Shown here: positions 42,769-50,178 of the stretch, in pieces
Layout: each line of letters starts with the position of its first letter
Position numbering within the stretch: position 1 is the first letter of the stretch
Origin: Acidimicrobiaceae bacterium
GTDB taxonomy: Bacteria; Actinomycetota; Acidimicrobiia; Acidimicrobiales; RAAP-2
Length of the DNA stretch: 64,000 nt
Assembly (NCBI GenBank): GCA_027314705.1
Contig: DAHVAJ010000036.1
Location: forward strand, 1 to 64,000
Reading direction: 5' to 3'
Notes under the pieces: generated by a model
Seen by the model: the letters and a program-made list of their open reading frames with translations, nothing else
Database searches by the model: none
Told to the model about the DNA's origin: nothing
Translations under genes and position numbers: made by a program

Positions 42769-43947
42769 ATGCCCCCCCCACCACCGGTCGCCGGGGGCCG
42801 CCCGCCGGTCGGGGCCGGGCCGGAGCGCCTGGTGGGCCGGGTCGTGGCCGCCGCCGGGCTGGCCGCCCTGCTGGCTGCCGCCGTCGCCGCGCCCGGCGAC
42901 GCCCGCGCCGCGGCCGACCAGGTCTGGTCCCCGTTCGTCCTCGTCGCCGGGCTCCTCCTCGTCGGGCTGGTGGCCGACGAGGACGGCCTGTTCGCCGCCA
43001 CCGGGCACCGACTGGCCAGCGCCACCGGCTCCGGCGTGATCCTGTACGCGGGGTCCGCCGCCCTGGTCGCGGGCGTGACGGCGCTGCTCAACCTGGACAC
43101 GGCGGTGGCCTTCCTCACCCCCGTGCTCGTCCATGCGGCCCGGCGTCGCGGCGAGGACGAGACCGCCCTGCTCTACGCCTGCATCTTCCTGGCCAACGCC
43201 GGGTCGCTCTTCCTCCCCGGATCGAACCTGACCAACCTCATCGTCCTCGGTCACCTCCACCTCTCGGGGGGAGAGTTCCTGGCCCGCCTCTGGGCCCCCG
43301 GCCTGGCCGCCGTGGTGGTCACCGCCGCTGCGGTGGGACTGGCCCACCGGAGGGCGCTCGGGCGGCTGGCGGCCGACCCGGGGCGGCCGGACCGGTACGT
43401 CCTCGGACTCGGCCTCGCCGCCGTGGTGGTCTCCGCCGCGCTCGTGCTCGTCCTGCGGGCACCGGCCCTGCCGGTGCTCGTCGTCGGCCTCACTGCCGTC
43501 GGCCTTCGCCTGCAGGCCCGCCGGGAGAAGCCGGCGCGGGTCGCGGCCGTCCTCGGGCTGCCCCTCCTGGCCGGCCTGTTCGGCGTGGCCGTGGCCCTCG
43601 GCGCGCTGGGCCGGGTCTGGTCGGGTCCGGCCCGGCTCCTGGCCCACACCGGCAGCGTCGGGACCGCCGTGGTGGCCGCCGCCACCTCGGTCCTGGTCAA
43701 CAACCTGCCCGCCGCCGCGCTGCTGGCCGCCCGCACGCCCCCCCATCCCTTCTCGCTCCTCGTGGGCCTGGATCTCGGCCCGAACCTGTTGGTCACCGGG
43801 TCGCTGGCCTGGCTCCTCTGGCTGCGCTCGGCCCGGGCCGCCGGCGCCGCGCCCTCCGGGCGCGGCGCGGCACGACTCGGCCTCGTGGTGGCGCCCCTGG
43901 GTCTGGCCGCCGCCCTGGGTGCCTTGGCCCTGACCGGGACCCGCTGA
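42769..43947 (+). CDS. ArsB/SLC13-type (ion transporter superfamily) permease
   Basis: This 392-aa protein has about ten membrane spans. Two family hairpin motifs are visible: GSLFLPGSNLTNLIV near residue 145 and TSVLVNNLPAAALLAA near residue 307, as in ArsB and related anion/sodium carriers. TALLNLDTAVAFLTPVLVHAA is also typical. It could move arsenite, a dicarboxylate or another anion; no arsR or arsC lies nearby, so arsenite is not supported by context. Its N-terminus is Pro/Gly-rich. The ATG is leaderless in type, and the gene is divergent from the acylase. Confidence 0.8.
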   Translation: MPPPPPVAGGRPPVGAGPERLVGRVVAAAGLAALLAAAVAAPGDARAAADQVWSPFVLVAGLLLVGLVADEDGLFAATGHRLASATGSGVILYAGSAALVAGVTALLNLDTAVAFLTPVLVHAARRRGEDETALLYACIFLANAGSLFLPGSNLTNLIVLGHLHLSGGEFLARLWAPGLAAVVVTAAAVGLAHRRALGRLAADPGRPDRYVLGLGLAAVVVSAALVLVLRAPALPVLVVGLTAVGLRLQARREKPARVAAVLGLPLLAGLFGVAVALGALGRVWSGPARLLAHTGSVGTAVVAAATSVLVNNLPAAALLAARTPPHPFSLLVGLDLGPNLLVTGSLAWLLWLRSARAAGAAPSGRGAARLGLVVAPLGLAAALGALALTGTR

Positions 43948-43983
43948 GCGCCACACGCCGCCGTCGCCGGTCACCTCCCGCCA

Positions 43984-44010
43984 CGGCCCGGTCGCGTCGA
44001 CGCCGGGCCG
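43984..44010. terminator. putative terminator hairpin
   Basis: Perfect 7-bp stem CGGCCCG/CGGGCCG with a 13-nt loop in the gap between the permease and the convergent monooxygenase gene. Confidence 0.35.
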
Positions 44011-44032
44011 CGGCGGGCCGGTGGCCAGTCGC

Positions 44033-45487
44033 TCAGACCGGGTTCGAGAGGGCGAGGCCGCGCCCGACGCGGCCCAGCCGGAGCTCGAGGGCGTCGCGGA
44101 CGTAGTTCTGGTGCAGCCGCCACGGCGGCGTGGCCCCCTGCTTGGGGAGTTCGGCCACGGCCCGGCGCACGTACCCGGAGGTGAAGTCGAGGAAGGGCTC
44201 GACCGGAAGCGACGGGTCGGGGGCGAGCGGCGTGGCCTGACGCAGGTGGCGCCGGTCGAGCTCATGCAGGAGCCGGCAGACGTAGTCGGCGGTGAGGTCG
44301 GCCTTCAGGGTCCACGAGGCGTTCGTGTAGCCGAAGGTCACGGCCAGGTTCGGGACGCCGCAGAGCATGATCCCCCGGAAGCCCACCGTTCCGGCGACGT
44401 CGACCTTCCTGCCGTCGACCTCGAGAGCCATGCCCCCCAGGAACTGCAGCTCGAGACCGGTGGCGGTGACGACGAGGTCGGCCGCGAGCACCTCGCCGGT
44501 GGTCAGCCGTATCCCGTGCTCGGTGAAGGTGTCGATGGTGCCGGTGACCATCGACACCCGCCCGGCCGTGAGCTCCTCGAAGAGATCCCCGTCGGCAGCG
44601 AGGCAGAGCCGCTGGTCCCACGGGTCGTACGGCGGGCTGAAGTGGGTGGCCACGTCGAAGCCGTCGGGCAGGGCCTGCTCGACCCCCTTGCGGATGCCCC
44701 GCTTGGCGAATTCGGGCCACCGCCGGCTCACCCGGTAGCTCAGCTGAGTGGCGGTCACGTTCTTGGCCCGGATCAGCGGGTAGGCGACTCGCGGAGGCAG
44801 GAGGTGGCGCAGGGCGTCGGCCAGGCGGTCGCCGGTCGGGCGCGAGACGATGTACGTCGGGGAGCGTTGGAGCATGGTCACGTGGGCCGCGCCGCCGCGG
44901 GCCAGCGCCGGCACCAGGGTCACGGCCGTGGCCCCGCTGCCGATGACCACGATCCGCGCGCCCCGCCAGGCAAGGCCCTCGGGCCAGGCCTGGGGGTGGA
45001 CGACCGTGCCGGCAAAGCCGTCCTCGCCGGGGAACTCGGGCCGATGGCCGTGGTCGTAGCGGTAGTAGCCGGTGGCCCCCCACAGGAAGGAGGAGGTCAC
45101 CTGCTCGGTCTCCCCGGAGTCGGTGCGCAGGACGTCGACCGTCCAGCGGCCGTCGTCGGTCGACCACGAGGCCGCCACGGCCCGTCGGTGGTAGGCGATG
45201 TGGCGGTCGACGCCGTGGCGGGCGGCCGTATCCCGGAGGTAGCGGAGGATCGACGGGCCGTCGGCCAGCGCCTTGGCCTCCTCCCAAGGGGCGAACCGGT
45301 AGCCGAGCGTGTACATGTCGGAATCGGAGCGCACACCGGGGTAGCGGAACAGGTCCCAGGTACCCCCGCTCGCGGCGCGCGACTCGAGGACGGCGAAGGT
45401 CTTCTCCGGGCAGCGGGCGCGCAGGTGGCAGGCGACGCCGATCCCCGAGAGCCCGGCCCCGACGATGAGGACGTCGACGTGGTCCAT
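44033..45487 (-). CDS. flavin-containing monooxygenase, Baeyer-Villiger/EthA type
   Basis: This 484-aa protein has the FAD site VGAGLSGIG (residues 9-17), the complete Baeyer-Villiger fingerprint FAGTVVHPQAW (FxGxxxHxxxW, near residue 156) and the NADPH site VIGSGATAV. It resembles EthA-like enzymes (TWDLFRYPGVRSDSDMYTLGY). It would insert oxygen next to a ketone or oxidise a sulfur compound, using NADPH and O2. The ATG is leaderless in type (TAGACT 8 nt upstream). It is divergent from the small Cys-rich gene under a CsoR-like palindrome; whether they share control is unknown. Confidence 0.9.
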   Translation of the reverse strand: MDHVDVLIVGAGLSGIGVACHLRARCPEKTFAVLESRAASGGTWDLFRYPGVRSDSDMYTLGYRFAPWEEAKALADGPSILRYLRDTAARHGVDRHIAYHRRAVAASWSTDDGRWTVDVLRTDSGETEQVTSSFLWGATGYYRYDHGHRPEFPGEDGFAGTVVHPQAWPEGLAWRGARIVVIGSGATAVTLVPALARGGAAHVTMLQRSPTYIVSRPTGDRLADALRHLLPPRVAYPLIRAKNVTATQLSYRVSRRWPEFAKRGIRKGVEQALPDGFDVATHFSPPYDPWDQRLCLAADGDLFEELTAGRVSMVTGTIDTFTEHGIRLTTGEVLAADLVVTATGLELQFLGGMALEVDGRKVDVAGTVGFRGIMLCGVPNLAVTFGYTNASWTLKADLTADYVCRLLHELDRRHLRQATPLAPDPSLPVEPFLDFTSGYVRRAVAELPKQGATPPWRLHQNYVRDALELRLGRVGRGLALSNPV

Positions 45488-45495
45488 GCGGGGCG

Positions 45496-45501
45496 AGTCT
45501 A
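45496..45501 (-). promoter_or_regulatory. leaderless-type -10 (TAGACT) of the monooxygenase
   Basis: Minus-strand TAGACT, 8 nt, then the monooxygenase ATG. Confidence 0.5.
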
Positions 45502-45567
45502 CGGGCGCGACCGGCCGCGGGACGCCGTCCGGGCGGCGGGTGACGGGCCCTCCGACCGTCGGTCCTG

Positions 45568-45583
45568 ATACCCTCCCGGGTAT
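45568..45583 (+). promoter_or_regulatory. CsoR-like palindrome over the promoter and start of the Cys-rich gene
   Basis: ATACCC and GGGTAT form a 6-bp inverted repeat with a 4-bp spacer, preceded by TG exactly as in the copZ operator (TGATACCC...GGGTAT). A TACCCT -10 hexamer lies inside the palindrome, 7 nt before the ATG, and the right arm runs into the start codon. Confidence 0.6.
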
Positions 45584-45740
45584 GTGTAGAGCAGCCACCT
45601 GCAAGCGATGCCAGCGTCCGACCTTCCGGGGGTGCGGCCTCCACGTCGAGCAGGTCCTCGCCCATGTCCCGGCCGAGGAGCGGTGCCGGTGCGCCGAGGA
45701 GCGGGCCGCCGCCCCCCGGCGCCGGTGGCGCTCGCGCTGA
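45582..45740 (+). CDS. 52-aa cysteine-rich protein, probable metal-responsive
   Basis: This small protein starts MCRAATCKRCQRPTFRGCG and then HVEQVLAHVPAEERCRC, with a basic tail. It has six Cys and one His in 41 residues (Cys2, Cys7, Cys10, Cys18, His21 and Cys35/Cys37 region), a density that implies metal binding or a small zinc ribbon. I recall similar short uncharacterised proteins (MCR..TC..C...GCG.HV) in many actinobacteria. No function is established. Its promoter and start codon are embedded in a CsoR-like palindrome, so copper induction is likely by inference. The transcript would be leaderless. Third-position GC and the clean stop support coding. Confidence 0.72.
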   Translation: MCRAATCKRCQRPTFRGCGLHVEQVLAHVPAEERCRCAEERAAAPRRRWRSR

Positions 45741-45820
45741 GCGGGCCCACTGCGGCGCCCCGGGGGCGTCGACCTGGGTGACGCGGTGGACGTCCTCGTC
45801 GTCACGGTCGACCAGTCCCG

Positions 45821-45846
45821 GGGGCCGACCGCCCCTCGTCGGCCCC
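45821..45846. terminator. terminator-like hairpin
   Basis: A perfect 9-bp stem (GGGGCCGAC/GTCGGCCCC) with an 8-nt loop in the 172-bp convergent gap between the Cys-rich gene and the gene at 45913. Confidence 0.5.
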
Positions 45847-45912
45847 GAGCGGCGGGGGCGGAGGCCGGTGGTCCAGGAGGGCCGCGGACCGAGGTCCGGG
45901 TCCTGGTGGGCC

Positions 45913-46269
45913 TCAGGACCTCCCGACGGCCCGGGCGACGCGGTCGCGCACGTCCTCGGGATCGGCGACGGTCAGCACCCACCGCGTGAACTCCTGGCCC
46001 TCGAGCTCGACGACCACCCCCCGGCCCCTGCCGTGGACGGCGGCGAAGTCCCTGCCGAAGCTGCCCCGCCGGGTCCCCACCATGACCACCCCGGGAAGTC
46101 CGGTGCCCGGGGCCCGGATGCCGCGCAGCTCGGCCCAGGTGTCACCGACCGCCCGCACGTCGACCACCGCGGCGACCGGGACGGTGATGCTCCCGTGGAA
46201 ACCCTCGAGGCACTCGAGTCTGGAGAGGGCCAGCGTCACGGTGCCCTCGCCGACGGTCAGCTCGGCCAT
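45913..46269 (-). CDS. hypothetical protein, possible PH-like beta domain
   Basis: This 118-aa protein looks like a small beta-rich domain with a final helix (DPEDVRDRVARAVGRS). Strands such as TVTLALSRLECLEGF, ITVPVAAVVDVRAV and GRGVVVELEGQEFTRWVLTV and the helix at the end resemble bacterial PH-like domains, but I am not sure. No catalytic motif is seen. It starts 9 nt after the stop of the PNPOx-fold gene, so it may be the second gene of that operon. A TAGACT hexamer 6 nt before its ATG could also make its own leaderless transcript, although its first three bases are the stop codon of the upstream gene. Confidence 0.7.
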   Translation of the reverse strand: MAELTVGEGTVTLALSRLECLEGFHGSITVPVAAVVDVRAVGDTWAELRGIRAPGTGLPGVVMVGTRRGSFGRDFAAVHGRGRGVVVELEGQEFTRWVLTVADPEDVRDRVARAVGRS

Positions 46270-46278
46270 GGGCGGAGT

Positions 46279-46698
46279 CTACGGGCGGGCCCGACCGAAC
46301 TGCCTCCCGCTGAGCTGGGTCGCCTCGATCTGCACCAGGCGGCTGGTGGCGTCATCGTCCCACCAGGTCACGGGCACCCACTCGGCACGGCGACGTCGCT
46401 CGGGGTCGTCGATCTCGGTCGCCACCCCCTGGACGAGGACGCTCCATCCTGAGCCCGACTCGGGCTCGTACCGGTCGGCCTGGAAGGCCACCACCGCCCC
46501 CAGGGTGGCGGCGTCGAACCTGCTGCCGGGGTTGGTCCGGAACACCACGGCCTGGCCGACGAGGGCGAAGTGCACGGGCAGGATCACGGGGAGGGCGTCG
46601 ATGGACGCCCCCACCCGACCCAGGTTCTGGCTGCCCAGCAGGGTCAGGCACTCGGGACGCGTCAGGACCTCCGCCTTGGCCACCTTCAGCGTCCCCAC
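46279..46698 (-). CDS. pyridoxamine 5'-phosphate oxidase-fold (FMN/F420-binding split barrel) protein
   Basis: This 139-aa protein has the split-barrel pattern: a helix RPECLTLLGSQNLGRVGAS, strands LPVILPVHFALVGQAVVFRT, GAVVAFQADRYEPE and GWSVLVQGVATEI, then a typical end. Proteins of this type use FMN, F420 or heme, and several belong to the DosR regulon in mycobacteria. The GTG start is tentative since no ribosome site is obvious; a later GTG is possible. It is followed closely by the hypothetical gene at 45913 and preceded by the universal stress gene on the same strand. Confidence 0.78.
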   Translation of the reverse strand: MGTLKVAKAEVLTRPECLTLLGSQNLGRVGASIDALPVILPVHFALVGQAVVFRTNPGSRFDAATLGAVVAFQADRYEPESGSGWSVLVQGVATEIDDPERRRRAEWVPVTWWDDDATSRLVQIEATQLSGRQFGRARP

Positions 46699-46789
46699 CG
46701 GGTCACGGTGCCCGGGGGCGGCGCACCCGGACGGGGCCGGAGCTCCCGCCGGCCCTCCGGTGTCCCACCGGTCAGGACCTCCGGCGTCA

Positions 46790-47233
46790 TCAGGCGTCCC
46801 GCACGACCAGGACGGGACTGTGGGCGTGGGCCGCGCAGTGCTCGCTCACCGAGCCGAGGACCAGGGCGGCGAACTCGCCGTGGCCCCGACTGCCCACGGC
46901 CAGCAGGTCGGCCCCGTGGGACGCCTCGATCAGCACCGGGGCCGGGTGGCCCTCGACGACGAGGGGGACGATCATCGCCCCCGGGTGGGCCGCCGCCACC
47001 GCGTCCACGGCCCGCACGGCGACGTCCTCGGCGTCAGCGGCGGGGTCGTAGTCGGACGGGAAGAACACCGCCGCCCCGTAGCCGGTGGGCCACGCCCAGG
47101 CGGTGATGGCCTCGACGCCCGCCGAGGTGGCCTCGGCCAGCCCGGCCGCCCAGTCGAGGGCGGCCAACGAGCCCGGCGAGCCGTCGACTCCGACCACGAT
47201 GCGGTGCGCCCGCCCGTCGGCTCCCGTGGCCAT
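46790..47233 (-). CDS. universal stress protein (UspA family)
   Basis: This 147-aa single-domain Usp has the N-terminal strand HRIVVGVDGSPGSLAALDWA and the ATP-binding signature GSRGHGEFAALVLGSVSEH (G-2x-G-9x-G-S/T), so it is of the nucleotide-binding type. The end HSPVLVVRDA is standard. Usp genes are frequent targets of DosR in mycobacteria and help cells survive hypoxia. The ATG of MATGADGR has AAGGGAGCAGG upstream. An 8-bp inverted repeat lies 18-42 bp before the start. Confidence 0.92.
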   Translation of the reverse strand: MATGADGRAHRIVVGVDGSPGSLAALDWAAGLAEATSAGVEAITAWAWPTGYGAAVFFPSDYDPAADAEDVAVRAVDAVAAAHPGAMIVPLVVEGHPAPVLIEASHGADLLAVGSRGHGEFAALVLGSVSEHCAAHAHSPVLVVRDA

Positions 47234-47250
47234 GGCCTGCTCCCTTCGTT

Positions 47251-47275
47251 CCGGAAGCCGTGTCCCCGCTTCCGG
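47251..47275. promoter_or_regulatory. inverted repeat upstream of the universal stress gene
   Basis: CCGGAAGC and GCTTCCGG form a perfect 8-bp inverted repeat with a 9-bp spacer. It lies 18-42 bp before the usp ATG, next to the ribosome site. It could be an operator or a leader hairpin. Confidence 0.45.
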
Positions 47276-47344
47276 TATCCACCGTAGGCACTGGCGCGGA
47301 GGCCTCCTAGGGGAGTTGGTCACATCGGCCGGCCCGCAGGCCGG

Positions 47345-48508
47345 TCACCCGGTGACGGGGACTTCCCAGACGAGGGTGGTGCCTCCACGGGCGGGGTGTT
47401 CGACGGTGCAGGAGCCGTGGAGCTTCTCGGCCCGGCTCCGCAGGTTGGCCAGGCCGAGCCCGCCCGGTCGCCTGGTGTCTTCGGTGAACCCCCGCCCGTT
47501 GTCGATGACTTCGAGCCGACAGGTGGTGGCCGTCACCGTGAGGGCCACGCGGGCCTCGGTGGCCGCCGCGTGGCGGCCCACGTTGGTGAGCGCCTCGCGC
47601 ACGGTGGCCAGCACGTGCTCGGCCACGGTGTCGGAGAGGGCCGCGTCCACCGGTCCGTCGAAGGTCACCGGTACCTCGTACCCGACCACCGGCTCGAGCT
47701 CAGCGACCAGGGTGAGCACGTGGGAGCGGATGCCGCGCCCGAGGCCCGACTCGGCCAGCTCGAAGATGGAGGTCCGGACCTGGCGGATCGTGCCGTCGAT
47801 GTCGGAGATGGCATCGGTGATGCGGCCGGCCACCGGGGCCGCGGCCTCGGAGGTGGCGATGCCCTGGAGGGCCAAGCCGACGGCGAAGAGGCGCTGGATG
47901 ACGGTGTCGTGGAGGTCGCGGGCCAGCCGGTCGCGCTCCTCGTAGACGGCGATCTCCCGGGCCCGCTGGTGGAGCCGGGCGTTCTCCACGGCGAAGCCGG
48001 CCGCCACGGCGAGCGCGGTGACCAGTGCCTCGTCGTCGCGGGTGAACTCCGTCCACCCGACCTTGTCGGTGAGGTAGAGGTTGCCGTAGACGCGGTCGCG
48101 CACCTTGATGGGCACGCCCAGGAACGAGCGCATGACCGGGTGGCCGTCGGGGAAGCCGAAGCTGTCGGGATGGTCGCCGATCGCGGCAAGGCGGAGGGGT
48201 CGGGGATCGACGATGAGGAGGCCCAGGACGCCCTTGCCGGTGGGCCGGTCGCCGATGGCCCGCTCCTCGTCGGGCGAGAGACCCGAGGTGAGGAACTCGG
48301 CCAGGGCCGTGCCCTCGGCGTCGAGGACCCCGAGGGCGGCGTAGCGGGCGTTCGTCATCGACCGGGCCTCGTCCACGATGTGGTTCAGGAGCGAGGGAAG
48401 GTCGAGGTTGGACTCGAGCAGCATCGTGGCCTCGAGCACCCGGCGGAGCTTGACCGGGTCCTCGATCGTCCGGTACGGCGCGTCGTCCCTCGGCCATCGA
48501 TGGTCCAC
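47345..48508 (-). CDS. DosS/DevS-like GAF-domain sensor histidine kinase
   Basis: This 387-aa kinase has one GAF domain (about residues 36-176), a DHp helix with the phospho-acceptor His200 in ARDLHDTVIQRLFA, and an HATPase domain (EALTNVGRHA, DNGRGF, GGLGLANLRSRAEKL). The GAF closely follows GAF-A of mycobacterial DosS, as I remember it: GKGVLGLLIVDPRPLRL and FPDGHPVMRSFLGVPI. His123 in DGHP falls where DosS has its heme ligand His149. It lacks the second GAF domain of DosS. It likely senses O2, NO, CO or redox state and phosphorylates the divergent DosR-like regulator. GTG start, leaderless in type. Confidence 0.88.
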   Translation of the reverse strand: MDHRWPRDDAPYRTIEDPVKLRRVLEATMLLESNLDLPSLLNHIVDEARSMTNARYAALGVLDAEGTALAEFLTSGLSPDEERAIGDRPTGKGVLGLLIVDPRPLRLAAIGDHPDSFGFPDGHPVMRSFLGVPIKVRDRVYGNLYLTDKVGWTEFTRDDEALVTALAVAAGFAVENARLHQRAREIAVYEERDRLARDLHDTVIQRLFAVGLALQGIATSEAAAPVAGRITDAISDIDGTIRQVRTSIFELAESGLGRGIRSHVLTLVAELEPVVGYEVPVTFDGPVDAALSDTVAEHVLATVREALTNVGRHAAATEARVALTVTATTCRLEVIDNGRGFTEDTRRPGGLGLANLRSRAEKLHGSCTVEHPARGGTTLVWEVPVTG

Positions 48509-48515
48509 GACCCCG

Positions 48516-48521
48516 AGGCTA
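48516..48521 (-). promoter_or_regulatory. leaderless-type -10 (TAGCCT) of the sensor kinase
   Basis: Minus-strand TAGCCT, 7 nt, then the GTG at 48508. Confidence 0.55.
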
Positions 48522-48584
48522 CCGAGTGCCCGCGTCCCAGGTGCACTCCTCACGGCCCGGCGCCGACGTGGTGGAATAGGGGTG

Positions 48585-49256
48585 ATGACCGTACGCGTCT
48601 TCCTCCTCGACGACCACGAGGTCGTCCGCGCCGGGCTGCGCTCCCTGCTCGAGGCCACCGACGACCTCGTGGTGGTGGGAGAGGCCGCCACCGCGGCGGC
48701 GGCCCTCGACCGGATCCCCGCGCTGCGTCCAGACGTGGCCGTCCTCGACGTGCGGCTACCCGACGGCTCGGGGGTCGAGGTCTGCCGGGAGGTCCGCTCG
48801 CAGCTGCCCGACACGGCCTGCATCATGCTCACCTCGTACGCCGACGACGAGGCCCTGTTCGCGTCGATCATGGCCGGGGCCTCCGGGTACGTCCTGAAGC
48901 AGGTCGGTGGGACCAGCCTGGTGGATGACGTGCGCCGGGTGGCCGCCGGCGACTCCCTCCTCGACCCGGCCCTCACCGAACGGGTCATGCAGCGTCTCCG
49001 CGAGGGACCCGAGGAGGACCCGCTGCTGTCCACCCTCACGCCCCAGGAGCGGCGCATCCTCGACCTCATCGCCGAGGGCCGCACCAACCGGCAGATCGCC
49101 GACGCCATGTTCCTGGCCGAGAAGACGGTCAAGAACTACGTGTCCAACATGCTCACCAAGCTGGGGATGGAGCGGCGCACCCAGGCCGCAACCTACGCGG
49201 CCCGGTTGGCCGAACGGTCGGCCAGGGCCCGTCGCACCGACGCCTCGGGCACCTGA
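48585..49256 (+). CDS. DosR/DevR-like NarL-family response regulator
   Basis: This 223-aa regulator has a receiver domain with the phospho-acceptor Asp55 (VAVLDVRLPDG), Thr83/Ser84 region and Lys105, then a LuxR/NarL helix-turn-helix (LTPQERRILDLIAEGRTNRQ). The DNA-recognition helix AEKTVKNYVSNMLTKLGM is nearly identical to that of Mycobacterium tuberculosis DosR; Lys180, Lys183 and Asn184 equal the DosR DNA-contacting Lys179, Lys182 and Asn183. It should bind a DosR-like box, and candidates are at 36256, 50165 and 33777. It faces the DosS-like kinase. The ATG follows AGGGG closely. Confidence 0.92.
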   Translation: MTVRVFLLDDHEVVRAGLRSLLEATDDLVVVGEAATAAAALDRIPALRPDVAVLDVRLPDGSGVEVCREVRSQLPDTACIMLTSYADDEALFASIMAGASGYVLKQVGGTSLVDDVRRVAAGDSLLDPALTERVMQRLREGPEEDPLLSTLTPQERRILDLIAEGRTNRQIADAMFLAEKTVKNYVSNMLTKLGMERRTQAATYAARLAERSARARRTDASGT

Positions 49257-49272
49257 GGGCCACCGACCCGGC

Positions 49273-49294
49273 CCCCGCCCTCACTCGGGCGGGG
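49273..49294. terminator. bidirectional terminator-like hairpin
   Basis: A perfect 8-bp stem (CCCCGCCC/GGGCGGGG) with a 6-nt loop lies between the regulator gene and the convergent gene. The stop codon of the minus-strand gene is in the loop. Confidence 0.5.
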
Positions 49295-49625
49295 TGACGG
49301 GGTGGTGCTGCCCGCCCGCCGATCGGGCGATGCCGACGCCACGGCGCCCGAGCTCCTCCTCGAGTTCGGCCCGGCCTGCGCCGGGCGCACCGAACCGACC
49401 GATCGGCCATGCGAGCCCCCCCTGGTGGGCCAAGCGGACGAGAGCCGCGTCGTAGGCCAGTTCGTCGGCCAACGCCTGGAGGGCCCACCCCGGGTCGACC
49501 CGGGTGGCGTGCTCCTGCCGGCGTCGGACGGCACCCTCCAGTTCCTCGAGTGGGTCGACGTCCCCGGCGCCCACCTCAGGTGCCGCCGGGCGGTGGAGCA
49601 CCACGTCGAGCAGGTCCACGTACAT
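49281..49625 (-). CDS. hypothetical protein
   Basis: This 114-aa protein is not recognised. It is predicted mostly helical, with an acidic, Arg-rich middle (LEELEGAVRRRQEHATRVD), a helix PGWALQALADELAYDAALVRLAHQ that looks well ordered, and a helical end with a short His/Pro tail. No membrane span or metal motif is seen. The start at MYVDLLDVV is tentative (weak G-run upstream). It is on the same strand as the coiled-coil gene 97 bp upstream, and close to the DosR-like gene, so a stress role is possible. Confidence 0.6.
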   Translation of the reverse strand: MYVDLLDVVLHRPAAPEVGAGDVDPLEELEGAVRRRQEHATRVDPGWALQALADELAYDAALVRLAHQGGLAWPIGRFGAPGAGRAELEEELGRRGVGIARSAGGQHHPVTPPE

Positions 49626-49721
49626 CGTGCACACCCCCGGTCGGCGTCGGGGTGCCGGTCGGCCAGACGGCTCGCACGGCCGCAGCACGCCCATCTCCGG
49701 CATCCACCCTGGGGCGCCCCG

Positions 49722-50063
49722 TCAGGCGTCCCTGCTCCGGCGGACGGCGCCCTCGGCGGCCTGGTAGGCCTGGCGGAGGTCGTCCAGCAGCTGCTCGGCG
49801 CCCGACCGCACCGAGGAGAGGTCGGCGCCCGCGTCACGGGGGAGCTCGCCCAGGCGCTTTCGGGCCGCCAGGTACGCGTTCTCGACCGCGCCGGTGCGCC
49901 GGTGCAGCTCATCGCGCACGTCCTTCGATGCCAGGTCCACCTGTACCAGCAGCTCGTCGAGGCGGCCCCGCCACCCGTCGAGCAGCCGCTCGAACCGCTC
50001 GACGAAGGCCTTGCCGGACTCCTCGGGCTCCGTGCCCGCTCCGGTGGACGTGGTCTCGGCCAT
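49722..50063 (-). CDS. coiled-coil/phasin-like hypothetical protein
   Basis: This 113-aa protein is almost entirely amphipathic helix with heptad patterns (FVERFERLLDGWRGRLDELLVQVDLASKDVRDEL, then RKRLGEL and GAEQLLDDLRQAYQAAEG). It has no Cys and few aromatics. Such proteins act as phasins, chaperones or scaffolds; the choice is open. WS/DGAT storage lipid synthesis is encoded 4 kb away, which makes a lipid-droplet role conceivable. The ATG has GAGGAGGG 4 nt upstream. It is divergent from a STAS gene, and a DosR-like box lies between them. Confidence 0.75.
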   Translation of the reverse strand: MAETTSTGAGTEPEESGKAFVERFERLLDGWRGRLDELLVQVDLASKDVRDELHRRTGAVENAYLAARKRLGELPRDAGADLSSVRSGAEQLLDDLRQAYQAAEGAVRRSRDA

Positions 50064-50164
50064 GGTCCCTCCTCGTTCCCGTACTCCCTCACCGCCCAGG
50101 ATGGGCGAACCCCCTGGGCCCGGGGTAGGGCCGAACGTCCCCGGAGGCGCGCTCCGGGCGGTTC

Positions 50165-50178
50165 ATGACCTTCGGCCC
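50165..50178 (+). promoter_or_regulatory. DosR-like box between the coiled-coil and STAS genes
   Basis: ATGACCTTCGGCCC (followed by TGG) matches 12 of 14 positions of GGGACYTTCGGCCC, the core seen at 36259. If CATGAT at 50205-50210 is the -10, the box centre is about -45 relative to the STAS start of transcription. Confidence 0.4.

Noticed and set aside
42769-43947. Naming the permease arsB
   Set aside because: Family motifs are shared by several anion carriers and no ars gene is adjacent.
44335-44352. CCGAAGGTCACGG, resembling a DosR-like core
   Set aside because: It lies inside the monooxygenase coding sequence and is explained by the codons for VTFGY.
46276-46281. TAGACT as a certain leaderless promoter of the 45913-46269 gene
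   Set aside because: Its TAG is also the stop codon of the upstream PNPOx-fold gene, and the 9-nt gap suits an operon. I keep it only as a possibility.
47281-47320. DosR-like box before the universal stress gene
   Set aside because: I looked for GGGACY or GGNCCC pairs with the right spacing and found none that match more than half of the consensus.
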